Assembly (NCBI GenBank): GCA_029224185.1
Contig: CM055211.1
Coordinates: 51,001-115,000 of the forward strand
DNA length: 64,000 nt
Direction: 5' to 3'
DNA from: Karalla daura
Taxonomy: Eukaryota > Chordata > Actinopteri > Chaetodontiformes > Leiognathidae
The notes under the pieces were generated by a model. That model was not told the origin of the DNA, ran no database searches, and saw only the letters and a program-made list of their open reading frames with translations. The translations under genes and the position numbers were made by a program. This document shows, piece by piece, positions 10,790 to 22,600 of this stretch (positions within the stretch are counted from its first letter, which is position 1; every line of letters begins with the position of its first letter).

Positions 10790-11535
10790 AGAAATGAGAC
10801 AAAGGATCACGATCCGTCAGCGAACAGGAACAAGCGGACGCCAAACACGTAGGAGACCAAAAGTTTTATTGAGGGAAAGGGAAATGGGGGTGTTAATGTA
10901 GAAAATCTGCGGGAGCGACTCGGGGTCCTGGCTGGCAGTGGGTCGGACTTTCCGGGGGCTGAGGAGCAGGCGTCGTCAGAGGACAGGCAGGAGGTCGATG
11001 GCCGGGGCAGAGCAAGAGTCGAGGACAGGCGGTTGGTCGGTGGCCGGAGTCGCGGCGGTGGGGCAGGCGAAGGCCGACGACTGAGGCCGGAGAGCAGAAT
11101 CGAGGTCGAAGACGGACGGAGGGTCGAAGCCGAGACAGATAGCAGGAACGGACGGTGAACAGGAACACGGGACGAGGAGAGCAGGAATGGAACAGGAACG
11201 GAATGGGAACGCAGGAACAGACGATCGGGAACAGGAGAACAACAGATGAGCATGGGAACCGGAGTCGGGGTTGAAAGGCTTGCCGAGGCTGGTGAAGCGT
11301 AGTTTCGCAGACGAACAGAGAACATGGGGTTTAAATACACAGACAAACGAGCGGACAACGAGCAGCAGGTGGGGAAGGTGATTGACAGACACAGCAGACC
11401 AGGTGTGAGTGGGAGGAGCAGGAGACAAGCAGGCAGGCAGGCATGCACACTGACAGACAGACAGACAGGCAGGCAGGCAGACAGACAGACAACAATCTGC
11501 TTTGCTTTCCTGAAATGTCCATGACAGTGTAGGCC
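10790..11535. repeat. Unclassified interspersed repeat with GA/GC-rich degenerate tandem interior
   Basis: The block is purine-rich on the + strand, with many degenerate copies of words such as GGTCGAGGACAGG and AACAGGAACGGAA. It ends near a CATGACAGTG motif. Long Pro/Ser/Leu-rich frames on the minus strand (for example 11544-10807) follow from this composition and are not a protein family I recognise. It may be an LTR or leader region of a retroelement. Confidence 0.4.
11425..11492. repeat. Tetranucleotide microsatellite (GGCA/GACA)n
   Basis: Alternating runs of AGGC and AGAC repeats form a mixed tetranucleotide microsatellite of about 68 bp, with one interruption (TGCACACTG) near its middle. 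Confidence 0.85.
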
Positions 11536-11619
11536 AGGGGTCACTCAGGTTAGCCGATCGCCAAGGGGCCAATCCCATTCAACTCGAGGATATTTTCGAG
11601 GAGCTCTAACCAGGGACAA

Positions 11620-12090
11620 GAGGCGTGTTTCTGGTTCTGGTACTTTTTCTGGGGGAGGTACTTTTAACTGGGGCCACAACTTGGCCTGGTCGTCTCTGGC
11701 GTATTGCATTATGTTACAGCATTACACCATGGCCCTGTAAGAACCCTGTGATGATGTCATCATATCGCGCCCGAAGAGTGCCAAAACAATGTTTGTTGCA
11801 TTTGTGCTGTTGCTTTACACAGTAATGGTATCAGAGATGGAGGGCCAAGAGCGACAACGAAGGGTAAGCTTACTTTCATGAAGCCTTCATGAAGCAGCAG
11901 ATTGCGCCATTGGTGTCGTCCAGCGACTCTACCGGACCGTGCCTACCCTCAAGGAGGCACTCCATTGGTTCCCTTCAAAGTTCCTGAAAGCGTCCCTGTT
12001 GGAACAGCCCAGTCAACGGAAATATGCGCATAGCATGAAGTTCCTGTAAAACGGCCCGGAAGGTCCGATAGTGGAGTCACATCCGAGGTG
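11620..12090 (+). mobile_element. MITE, copy A (inverted relative to 21138-21674)
   Basis: The sequence matches the reverse complement of 21138-21674 over its length. Shared landmarks are GGCCCTGTAAGAA, GATGATGTCATCA, the GGCCAAGAGCGACAACGA region, CAGCGACTCTACCGG and GTTCCTGAAAGCGTCCCTG. The ends resemble AGGYGTGTTTCY terminal repeats. No transposase is encoded, so this is a non-autonomous DNA transposon. Harbinger-like is my best guess from the end sequence, but no clean duplication was found at this copy. Confidence 0.6.
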
Positions 12091-12774
12091 GTCCCTGGGA
12101 ACGAGCCCGGTCATCCGAATTTTAAAAAATAGTAACGCTGGCCTGCAGGCGATTCATATGGTCCCTGAGGGTGACCTGATGCCCATGGACATTGTGTTGG
12201 TGACCCTTGCTCTAGGCACTACTCCCAGTTATTCCCACTCATCTGCTCAACTGCTCTCACCTGTTCACCTCCACCTATCAACTGAACACAAGATACAAAC
12301 CAGCCTCTGCTTCTCATGTGGAATCAATCCGTCTTGTCAATGATCAGGTAAATCAGTCGCACAATATGAAGCTTTGCTATCAAGAAGAGCAGGTATGAAA
12401 AGCAACACAATTGAAAAAAATGATGCTCTGATATTAGCGAGTAGTTACTGATATGTTGATGAAAATACTGTAACTTGGGTATACAAACAATTATAAACAT
12501 GTTCTTTTCCAATTCAGTCTGTGATTTTCACAATATTAACCATTTTATGTTGTGCTATCTTTTGTTTGAAAAGGATAATTATGAAAACTCTCCAATTATG
12601 AGAACTCTCCAAGGCACTCCAGACTGAGCAATGCTTTTATACCACTGACCATCCATTGTTACTGTGGAACAACAGAATGCAGTGCAAAAAACTAAGTAAA
12701 AGAAAGAAAATCCATTCTGAAACAGGCTTAACAGAGACCTCTGCCTTGCCCATTGCTTTAATAACAACAAGCAG

Positions 12775-12970
12775 CACAGTGGACAGAGAGACAGCACTGT
12801 CACCTCATGAAACCCCATTGTTTGTGGACTATGGGAAGAAGTCTGAGTACCCAGAAAAGACCCAAGCTCACGCGAAGAGAACATGGAAACTGCACATAGA
12901 AATAGGATGCAAACCCACAACCCTCTTGCTGTCAGGAAACAGCACCAACCACCGTCCTGCCGCGTAGCCC
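12775..12970 (-). mobile_element. tRNA-type SINE, minus strand
   Basis: In reverse complement this reads like the widespread teleost tRNA-derived SINE: GTGGTTGGTGCTGTTTCCTG, then a B-box-like GGGTTTGCATCC, then TATGTGCAGTTTCCATGTTC and GGGTACTCAGACTTCTTCCC. A more diverged + strand relative lies at 16846-17010. It has no coding capacity. Confidence 0.65.
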
Positions 12971-13382
12971 CAAAAAACGAAAACTCAAAAACCTGAGCCT
13001 GTTGTACAAACGATTTAAGATACTCAACGTGGCCTGGGAAGACGGCATGCAACTTGGTTTTTAATATTCAGTATGTACTAACTTTAGAATTTAACTTATT
13101 GCAGTCAGAATCCTTCGGTTTTATTTCCCGTGAGGCCTCTCTCGGGAGCTGCTGTGATGCTGCTAATGAACAGCAGGTAACACTGGTTAATAATTAATGA
13201 AGAGAAACGGGGTGAAACGGTTTCACAGGCCAGCTCGCGTTCACATCGCAGAGGCACAGCTGGACGCGCTTGCAATGTGATTGTGTGCCTGATGAGGATG
13301 TCGTTGCTTAAAATATGTGCTCCAACATCAGGTTCCATCTTCCCTATTGCCATCATATCTGAAACATCTGATGTCCTACAAA

Positions 13383-13418
13383 TATTATTATTATTATTAC
13401 TATTATTATTATTATTAC

Positions 13419-13458
<40 letters not shown>

Positions 13459-13580
13459 ATTATTATTTTTGTTGTTGTTGTTGTTATTATTATTATTATT
13501 AAATATTATCATCATCATCATTATTGTTATTATTATTATTATTATTACTAAATATTAATATTATTATTATGTTGTTATTT
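13383..13580. repeat. (TTA)n microsatellite, imperfect, about 200 bp
   Basis: The tract is TTA/ATT repeats with a TTG block near 13470 and ATC triplets near 13510. It yields poly-Leu and poly-Asn open frames on the two strands, which are artefacts. The following 40 bp is A/T-only. Confidence 0.95.
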
Positions 13581-14192
13581 TAATAAAATAATAATAAAAT
13601 AAAATAAAATGTATCATGTAAATAAACATGATGTCGACGGTTGAAAGAGTGTTGAGATAAAAACACAGGTTAGTCGTCAAAATAAGATGCTCAACTTTGA
13701 GTAAACATAATAAGAGCAGGGAATGCTACTTCCAATACGCTGAAAGGCAGTGATAAAATAAGGTTGAAATGACAGTTCTTTCAATGCATCAAATCAATGG
13801 CTCTAATTCTTGGTTTATTTTATTACCTACTCCTGGATCATTACCCATTTGTGTTCCAGCGCTGCTAATTTTCTTCGTTTTAAACAAACTTCTTTTTCTA
13901 TTTAGATTTACATTGACTCATTTTGCAGGTGCTTTCGTCCAAATAGGATTGAACACGTTAATTTTTTTTTTTTTTTGCAAAAGCAGAGCAAAAGGCAGTC
14001 GGTTTAAATTTAGAATGACCGCACTGAGAGGGAAGAAAGACACACTGGGCAGCCAAAACATAGATCCAGTCAAACGGGGATTGGCTGAGCAAAATTACAT
14101 CACAAGCCTCTCTCTTTCCCTTTCTCCCTCCCGCTCTATCTCTCTCCTTCCTCTCCCTCTCTCTCTCTCTCCCTTTGAATGAAGGCAGCCCT

Positions 14193-14211
14193 GTGGTGCG
14201 CGACGCACCAC
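14193..14211. promoter_or_regulatory. GC-rich palindrome upstream of the candidate chrm4 first exon
   Basis: GTGGTGCG at 14193-14200, loop CGA, then CGCACCAC at 14204-14211 form a perfect inverted repeat. It lies about 370 bp upstream of the proposed start codon and just after a polypyrimidine tract (14107-14173). A regulatory role is inferred from position only. Confidence 0.3.
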
Positions 14212-14239
14212 ACAACAACAGCATTCGTGTCTCTCTGTC

Positions 14240-14308
14240 AGAATCCTAATTAAGAGGGGGAAGTTATTTTTTGCTTCTTGTTACCATTATTGCCATAATT
14301 AGGATTCT
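14240..14308. promoter_or_regulatory. 13-bp perfect inverted repeat with TAATTA cores
   Basis: AGAATCCTAATTA at 14240-14252 and its exact reverse complement at 14296-14308 are 43 bp apart. Each arm carries the homeodomain-type core TAATTA. The pair lies about 270-340 bp before the proposed first exon start codon, in a plausible promoter or 5' leader zone. Function is inferred; the inverted repeat itself is directly visible. Confidence 0.35.
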
Positions 14309-14579
14309 AACCGATATAATCGATTGCAACATAAAAACTACCTTATGTGAACAGAGACAGAAACCATAACAGAGGCTCCGGCGCACGAACACATAGTAAA
14401 ACTGATTTTTCTTTTTTTTTTCGAACACGCACATTTACTGTGGAGGATGGAGTGAGGGAGAATCCACAGACTTGGATGAGAGGGGTGAAGCTGCGGATGT
14501 GGAGGCAACAGCTGGGGGAACACTCGGAGAGAGGGAAGCGGAGGGTAACAGAGAAATAGGGCAGAGAGGAGCATGCAAC

Positions 14580-14634
14580 ATGAGTAACCACAGCAACGGA
14601 GTCGAGGGGCTCCAGTCCCCCTGGAACTTCAGTG
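14580..14634 (+). CDS. chrm4: Candidate first coding exon of muscarinic receptor M4
   Basis: ATG at 14580 has an A at -3. It opens 18 codons plus one base, ending at a near-consensus donor (AGTG then GTGAGT at 14635). The peptide begins MSNHSNG and ends PWNFS, with two N-glycosylation sequons (NHS, NFS), as expected for a receptor N-terminus. The single leftover G joins GG at 57504 to give Gly. The frame then continues Ser-Ser-Met-Asn-Gln-Ser into the certain M4 exon with no stop. The later ATG at 57512 has a poor context (T at -3) and would be internal. Against it: intron 1 would be 42,869 bp, and a 55-nt reading frame can join by chance. The preceding 100-200 bp looks like an untranslated leader. 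Confidence 0.6.
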
Positions 14635-14640
14635 GTGAGT

Positions 14641-16845
14641 GGAAAATCTCTGAAATCTCTGAAAACTGATAGGACTGCTGTCATTCTTTCGAGGCGGATT
14701 TTGCTTGAGAAGAATTAACGCATGACTGTTGATTGGATTTGCACTTGCATTTGTAGTTTGATCTGGCATCAACATTATATAAACATTCATATCAACATCA
14801 ACATTTATAGAAAAACATGTAAATGTAGGATTGATATTAAGAGTACAAAGAAAGAATGTTAAAGGCACTCTTAAGTGAAGCTTTTGTTCAATTAAGTTTA
14901 ATTTCGAGATTCCTATTTTCTTAAATAGTGCTGAAAAAGATAAAAAAGACAGTTCTCTTTTTCACAAGCTGATTTATACAGGAAGAGGAACAGCATATTT
15001 TTCCCAGGGCAAACAGGGTGGGAGGAAAAAAGGGATAAATGGTATAAGATGACAGGAAGTGAAGAGCAGAGGAAGATGAACAGAATGGGTTTTCAAAGAT
15101 AAATGTAAAGATTAAGAAATACAACTCATTCACCCTCCTTTTCCTCCTTTCATCCACTGCCTTTTTTGTGGCAAACCCCTGTCCAGAGCATGGATTAATA
15201 TCTAGTTGTGTATTTAAGTGTGTGAGGTGTCAAATCTGTCTCAGCACCCGATGGGGGTGGGCTAAATGGAAAGAAACTAAGAGATGTGCAGGATAAGGAG
15301 CGGAGGAAACATGGAAAACTTTACATAACGCTTAACATAAAACAAGAAGCACAGAACACAACACATTTTATGGTTTATAAAATGCGAGACCAGAGATCAG
15401 AAATCAGTTTGGTCAAGAGCTTGTTATGCACCATCTAACCACTAGAGGGTACAATAAAGTACTTGTACTGTTACACAACAGGGGGTGCTACTGCCAGTGA
15501 CGAGGGTGAAATGTTGAGAACCTTAATACAGGAAGTGTTGGAAAGCAATTGTTTTAATCCCAAGAGAAATTTGCTACAACTGACTGACCTGCAACCATTG
15601 CTCAGAAAGTTAACATGTCGGAACACCATTATTTATTTGACTATTTTGATGTATGTTGTGATGTGGTGTCTGTCATACTTAACAGTGTTAAGTACAACAA
15701 AAACTTACAACTGTTGACACACCCAATGGATAATGTCAGGTTTTAAACCATAGTCTGAATGATAATCGACAGTGGCATGTGTACATATACGCGTCTTTAT
15801 GCTGTTGTGTACGCCACATCAGTGGAGTGGCTTCAGATGTATTTGCTTTGCTGCTGAGTGATTGACACCTCTTGGATAAAACATCAAGGGGTTGTTACAT
15901 ACCCCCTCTTCGCAGCTTTTCCTGTGATTCTCCCTTGTCACGTCCTCTCCGTTACTTAAGTCCGGTCTCTCTGCCTCTTTTCCCTCCATCCTCTTCATTT
16001 ATGATGTACCCCCCCCCCCTCCTTTTTCCACAATCCTTAATTTCATACGTACTATTCATCTATTTTTACACCCTTGCTCAACCAGTGAACCAATCCCTGT
16101 GGTATTGAGATTGCCTACATACGTGTATGTGTGCGTGTGTGCACGTGAAATATACTTGGATGAAGTATTGGGATGTCGCTATGTCGCATACTGTACATGA
16201 CAGCATACATGTGTTGTATGTTGGTGCTATATATGTAAGCTGGTTTTATGTATAGTTGCTAATAACGTAGCTGTTATTAGCATTCATATTTTTTCTTTTC
16301 ATGCAGCTGTAGCCAAATTCCAAATATAAATTTTACACATATTACAGATATACATATATATATTTTACATATATAACTTCATTTTATTATTCATTCATGA
16401 TGTGATTTGCATGTCTACTCCTCATTTGATGATTTACTTAAGCTGAGAGAAAATGAGTTAATGTTATGTTTTATTTATCACGTGGGAGCATAGGTTCCAG
16501 TGAGAACCTGTTAAAGTGTCCAATATTGGACAAAATAAATGTAATATCAAGCTGTGCAGGGGTGGATGGAGTGGGTAGAAAGGATAACTCAGTTCTATTA
16601 TATTAAGATGAAAAAGTGTGAGTTTGCAATATATGGTTTGTATTTATGTTTGTCCACTAGAGGGGGTTAGTATGCGGTTGATAAAGTGTTCAAAAAGAAA
16701 GAAAAGACAAATGGTTGAACTGAGCTGATGGGACAAAATAAATGAGATGAGGTGATTAAATAATATAAGATGAGATGGAGATTAGGCTCTTTTTTTTCTC
16801 AAGGGAAAATTCCATAAATTGAGAAGTCAGTTTAGTTTTGGGGCA
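14641..16845. other. Proposed intron 1, proximal part: no gene recognised
   Basis: The stretch is AT-rich, with a C-run at about 16010 and short AT microsatellites near 16320-16370. Open frames here are short and lack recognisable domains. If 14580-14634 is exon 1, this is the start of its long intron. Confidence 0.4.
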
Positions 16846-17010
16846 ACAGAGAGGGATCAGTGGTTAATGCTGTTGCCTCACAGCCGAATCCAGAATATTG
16901 CTGGTTTGCGTTCTGGTCCTGGCCATTTCTATCTGGAGCTGGCATGGTTATGTGTGTTTGTTTCCTCTGGGTACCGGGTTGGAAGCACATCTCCTTATTG
17001 ATTTCCATTG
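16846..17010 (+). mobile_element. Diverged tRNA-type SINE, plus strand
   Basis: The order AGTGGTTAATGCTGTTGCCT, then CTGGTTTGCGTTCTGGTCC (B-box position), TTTCTATCTGGAGCTGGCAT and GTTTCCTCTGGGTACCGGGTT matches the same teleost SINE plan as 12970-12775 on the other strand. It has accumulated many changes. Confidence 0.6.
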
Positions 17011-17639
17011 GTATGTAGAGTATTTTTTTTTGTGAAACTGTCTGAATTGTGGGACAAATAGACAATCTGATTTCAACATAACATTGTCATAACTATAGGA
17101 TATTTAAGGAATATATGACCATGACATATATACATTTGTGCGCCCTACAATTTATCTGTCACGCAACAAGATAAGTGGAATATACTTTGGACATTGTACA
17201 ATAGTCAAGTCTGCATTTTTCTCTCTTAATTGGAGATTATGTAATGATATATTTCTCCTATCCTTTGCTGGGCCCTGCTCTGAATGCTTTCCATGCATCA
17301 GATGTCACATTAAGGGATTTAGGCCAGCCAACCAGAGAAAAGTCTGATGTCTGTTTGATACCTGTACCCTACTGTATGTTTTCCAGGTGAGAAAAATGTT
17401 TTTGGGCTGTAGTTGCAGTGTTTTTGATAGCTTTAATATAGCTTTTCCAATACAATAGCAAATAACATTAACCCATATTCCATAACAAACATAAAAACAT
17501 GTATCAACTCGCAATAGCATGGCAAACATCATATGCATTAATCAAACTTCATATATAACAATAAATTTACATTTTATGTACACGTTTCATACAAACATAA
17601 TGCACCATATTCTACTCCTACACCAAGGGCTATGCAAAA

Positions 17640-18960
17640 TGTATGCAGTCTTTTTCAGGAAGAGGAACAGGAAACTACAGTTGGAAATTACAGGTCCCAA
17701 AATGCACCACGGCAGACCTGGAAGAAGCCTACAGAAAGCAAGCTGAAATGGACACATATGGTACAGCAATGTTACATGTCTAAATATTGGGACATTAAAT
17801 ATAGTGTTAATGTCCCAAAATTAATTTAGAAAATTAAAAGAAATTATAAGAAGATTGAAACCAAAATGGCCGATAAACTGTATAAGCCTACAAATTTTCA
17901 TATTTCTACTCCACAAAAAGCTTTATGGGAGGGGGTTTTGAAAATTTCAAGGTGGCGCTAAAGAGACATTTAGTGATCCCCATTGACAAGGCCATTACCT
18001 GGCTGTACGAGCATACATTGCAATCATGTCCAGCAATTTTGAAGCTTCTATGATGAAGTGCCTATCTGGAAAAGCATTTTGAAATATTGATAAAGAATAA
18101 CCAAAGTTTGTCATGCGCTGGTGGCCACGCCCTTTGACTTTGAAAAAAATTCTGCACATATAATTTTCTCAGCTTGGTCCATAGATGATTTGTTCCAAAT
18201 CTGAAGCCAATTGGGTTAACCACATCGGGGGGAGATGTTTTTAAAATTCAAAATTTCAAATCACAGCTGACTTCCTGTCGGGTTACTGTCATCATATCAA
18301 TGGGTATTGGTCAAAATTCTAGGGGGGGGGGGGGGGGCTACATTTGGTTTTGGAACCCCCATGGGTTATGCCCCTATCAAGTGTCAGAGCTGTCCTTCCT
18401 TAATTAGTGTAGTTTCATGATGATATGAGTTCTTTAAAGCCATCACAAAGCCACCCCTAATACATGGCGAGGGATCACTATTCATGCCCACCACACAGAT
18501 ACCATTGGCTTCACTGCATTTGTACTGTAGCTTCACCAACTTGTTCTGCATGCATTACAAGTGGAATAAAGTTGATGGAGTCAATTATGTAGTGAGTACT
18601 ACATGTAAGTGTTAAACCTCATTACTTCCTGTCACCACTGGGGAGCGCCATGAGTGAGGTAGTAAGTTAATATATCAGGCTATTCTGGATGGAGCCTTCA
18701 TCAGGTCCAGCAAGTTTCAAGGTTCCATGATCAAGTATGTACGCGTAAAAGCTGTTCAAAGTGAAAGAGTGTGAGAGAAAAAAATCACCACATTTTTACA
18801 CATTGTAGCAACCACGCAACCACACCTTTGACCTATAGAAATTTCTAATAAAAAGAAATGGGCATTTTAATAGGGTTCTCGCAACTTTGTTGCTCGGACA
18901 GAGCAGAGCAGATACAATAGGTTCCTGGCAACTTTGTTGATTGGACCCTAATAAAATGAG
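17640..18960. repeat. Unclassified interspersed repeat region
   Basis: This AT-rich block contains sentence-like repeat text of a kind seen elsewhere in the window: GGTGGCGCTAAAGAGACAT, GTGGCCACGCCCTTTGAC, and TTGGTTTTGGAACCCCCATG next to a G-run at 18323-18338. Similar wording occurs near 27785-27900 and, more loosely, at 47160-47400 and 50290-50520. No coding capacity was found. It is probably a non-autonomous DNA transposon family. Confidence 0.4.
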
Positions 18961-19339
18961 CAATGACTTCAGCAAAAGCAGAAACAAAAAGAAACTTCAT
19001 TAACAACAGCAATGGTGTTCAGATCAGCAAGTCGAGCTACAATAATGTAACGGGTGCTGGTGGTAGGACCCATGGGAATCAGGCCAGTCCAGCATGTCGA
19101 TCGTCTGGGAGGAGGGGTTATGGAGGTCAGCAGAAGACTCCTCGGACCACTGGGTGGGCACAATGAGGTGTGAGTCAAGGATGTGGCAAGCAGGGACCCA
19201 GGATGCCGGCCCTTCCCCAGAAAAGGGTGCGCAGGGGTGCAGTGTCTGACCTGTGGGTGAGCACTGGGAAAGCACAGCCTCCACCCCCATGTCAGATCCA
19301 TCCCATCTTCCTTCTTTCAAGAAATCTTTGTTCCCTGCC

Positions 19340-19655
19340 TAACAATGGTGATGTTGAGTATAATATAATTAGACAAAATTGATTTAGTTTTGAATCTACC
19401 CCTGTGTTCATCCTGGGGCGGGGTTTTCTGTGTACCCCTGTGTTCCTTGTGGGAGCAGAGTTCTATGTGTACTCCTGCATTCTTTCTGGGACGACCCCTC
19501 ACTTTTGTATGAATAGCAAGGTCCTGCCGGAGCTCATTCTCTCTGGTGTACTGAGTGGAGCTTAGGTGTGGTCCGCAAGGGTATTTTTTCTGTATTCCTT
19601 TGTCATCGTCAGGAATAAAAACTCAGATAAGATCACAGTGGTTCACAAACAGAAG
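19340..19655 (+). repeat. Ty3/Gypsy 5' LTR (3' portion clear, start uncertain)
   Basis: The segment matches 27430-27650 over TGAATAGCAAGGTCCTGC, GTGGTCCGCAAGGGT and TTTGTCATCGTCAGGAATAA, which includes an AATAAA signal, and ends in GTGGTTCACA. It is followed at about 19675 by TTGGTGCCGCAAAC, a plausible tRNA primer-binding site. The internal gag/pol region then begins. The LTR start is not sharply visible. Confidence 0.7.
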
Positions 19656-19659
19656 AAGA

Positions 19660-22600
19660 AGTTTCACTAGTTACACTTGGTGCCGCAAACCTATCATATC
19701 TACCACTCGCTAGCTGTGGTCTGGTCTCGGGGCTCTCCTCCACGGTGTTGCGGGAAGCTATGAAGCTAGCTACGCTCCAGTCTTGGGGGCTGTCCTCTCC
19801 ATGGTGTTGTGAGAAGAAGCGCTTGCGAGCTGTTGTCCAGACAGCACATAATATTTCAAGTGAATCAGACTGTATGAACTTTAAATGTATAGTATTGTCA
19901 GAGTTGAATCCGGGTGAAAGTGGCAATATTAAGGTGGGGATTATATTTTCATTTACACCTGTTGGGTGAAGGTAAAGAGGAAAAAAAAGAAAAATTGTTG
20001 TTTTCTTCTCTGTTACTTGGAAACTATGGCAGGTGAGTTTTGGTTGGGGTATGTCCATATCCCCCGGTGCTTTCAGCTACACAGTGGATCAGTCATTTTT
20101 TGACCCATCAGCAGTTCGCACTGCTAGTTCTACACCACCTTCCCAGTCTGCCCCTGTGCCTACACAGGTGGTCTCCATTGAAGCCCTTGGTACCTAAATC
20201 ATGGATTTAGCCGAGAAAATAGGAGACACTGTTTCAGCCAATCTTGACACTGGTAGCCAAGTGCAGAACTGGCCCAATCTTCTACGAGTCACTCATTCAG
20301 TAATGCAGGTTTATTGCAGCTGAGGGTTCTTTTGCAGTCCGACATCAAATTACTACCTTACTTTAGGGGTGATCACAATGATTTGTCCTCTGTTCGTGAG
20401 TCGGAGGATACGATGAACTGTTACCTGAAAAGAGTGAAATGCGACACACCCGCTGAAATGTACGATCTGATAATGTCAAGACTGACAGGCGGAGATGTGC
20501 AGTGGACTGAGTCCATCTGACCTGCCTTTGGCTGTGTTTGACATATTGAAGCGTAACTTCAGCAAGCTGTCATATTCTAACTTGCCCATGAGAGATTTCT
20601 ACAGCACAGTTCTCCGTGTCGGTGAGAGAGCTTGGATTACTGAATCCGCCTTAACAAGTCCATTGATGCCACTGATGAGTGCCTTCGTAAAAGGGAGAGT
20701 CTGTGGAGGACCCCAGTAGAGAGGTGTTCTTGATGTTTATCAACAATTGCCCTGATCCAGGTCCTGTCCTTTCAACTGAAGGCTCCAAAGCAATGGACTG
20801 CAGCCAAGGTTCAGGAGCGTCTGCACAGCCACACAAAACATATGGGCAAATGCTTAGACCCATCAGGTAATGGGTTTGTCAGCTTACAGTCAGAGCCCAG
20901 TTGCTGATTCTTTTAACCCTTTCAGTGCCGAGGTGTCTCAGGGTGAGAAGTACTGGTAGTACTGGTTGCTGCAGTACCTCCGACCCAGAGTGAACAGTTC
21001 TTGCATTTGCTCAGCTGCATTACCCTCTGGTCAGGTCCTGTACTGCCTGAGAAAGTTAGGCTGCGACAGTCTGTCACCTTTGGTCCAAAGCAGGAGCGCT
21101 TGGTGTAAGGGTAAACCGCCTGGCAACACTCTCGAAAGGCGTGTTTCTGCCATCAGAACTTCTGGGCCTTTTTAAAGGGACTTCACGCTATGCGTGTCTT
21201 TTCACTGACCGTGCCTTTCTGACAGGGCGGCTTTCAGGAACTTTTTCGGGAACTTACAGAATAATTGTGGAGTACCAGCGACTCTAACGGCCCGGTAGAG
21301 TCGCTGGGTGGTACTAGCGGCTAAGTTGCGCAGATTGGTTGTGGCAAATGACATCGGCAGATCGTGGTTGCGATCTGCTGCTTCATGAAAGCTTTGTGAA
21401 AATAAGCTTTCCCTTCGTCTCAGTCTTAATCGTTGCTCTTGGTCCTCTATCTCTGATACCATTACCATGTAAAGCGACAGTACAAACGCAACAAACATCC
21501 CAACTTCGTCCGTGTCCATGTCTAGTCTTGTTGTGATTTCCTCCTCTGCTGCTGCTTTGTTTTAGCGCTTTTCAGACGCGATGTGATGACATCATCGCTA
21601 GATTCTTACAGGGCCATTAGTGTGATGAAGACACAACCTCTCCCCAAAAAGCACCAGAACCAGTGTAGTGGAAACACACCTAATCACTCTTACACTGGGG
21701 CGTACTGTCATTGTGGAACCCACGTCTTCTCATCCTGCCCCCAAGGCGATCCTTGTTGGTCAGGTTGTTGCACCAATGTGGGATGACTGTGGGACCAAGA
21801 AGGTCCTTAATCCTACTATGAGTGATGTCACACTGGGCAGGAATGCAAAGGTGGTGGAGGTTTTTTCATGTGTGGCCGTCGAGGATCTTCCTATCTCCCA
21901 GGGTGTGAATAGGCCTCAGTCTGACCGGGTTCACGACAGTGCCTCCACTTCTGACTCTTCTGGTTCTTCTCCCTCTCAACAACTCAACCCCTGTGGCTTG
22001 GCTGACATTGATCTTGATGGCCATGAAGTGTCACATGAATGGAAGGGAAGACTGGCTGATCTCGTGCTTACGTACCAGGATGTGTTCTCCAAGGACAAGC
22101 TGGATTGTGGGGAAGCAAAGGATTTTGTGCATTGGATCCGTCTTACTGATGATTGACATTTCCCCAGTGCCGAGACTGTCACAGATGCACACCCGCTGCC
22201 CCACTAGGCTGATCGTTTTGCTGCTTTTGGAGGTAATGCCTTTTTCAGCACCATGGATCTCTCATAGGCGTTTACAACATCCCCATCCATGAGTCTGACA
22301 GACGGCTCACAGCCTTTACAACCCCCTTGGGCCTTTATTAATATAACCGGCTTCCCCGGGGCCCGTACAACAGCCCAACATTCTTTATGTGGATGATTAT
22401 CAGTGTCTTTGGTGATCTGAACTTTTCCAGTCTCCTTTGTCATTTGGATGACCGGTCTTTGTCTTTGCTCCTTCTGAGGAAGAAGCCTCGAAGTGTCTTG
22501 ACACATCTTGACAACCTGAAGCTGGTACGGAAAAAGCGTCACCTTCTCTGAAAGTGTGAGGTTTCTTGGTCATGAGGTTGACAGCAGTAGTGTTTTGGTT

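Noticed and set aside
10807..11578. Long Ser/Pro/Leu-rich minus-strand frames (200-245 codons)
   Set aside because: They overlap in several frames and arise from a purine-rich degenerate repeat; no codon structure or family similarity.
13105..13558. Poly-Asn and poly-Leu open frames
   Set aside because: They are direct translations of the TTA microsatellite.
13100..14580. RE1/NRSE silencer site, known at mammalian M4 promoters
   Set aside because: I looked for CAGCACC...GGACAG or its complement by eye and found only the partial CTGTGGTGCG at 14192; not close enough to claim.
16846..17010. Possible tRNA gene
   Set aside because: Only degenerate box sequences within a SINE layout; no cloverleaf can be folded from it with confidence.
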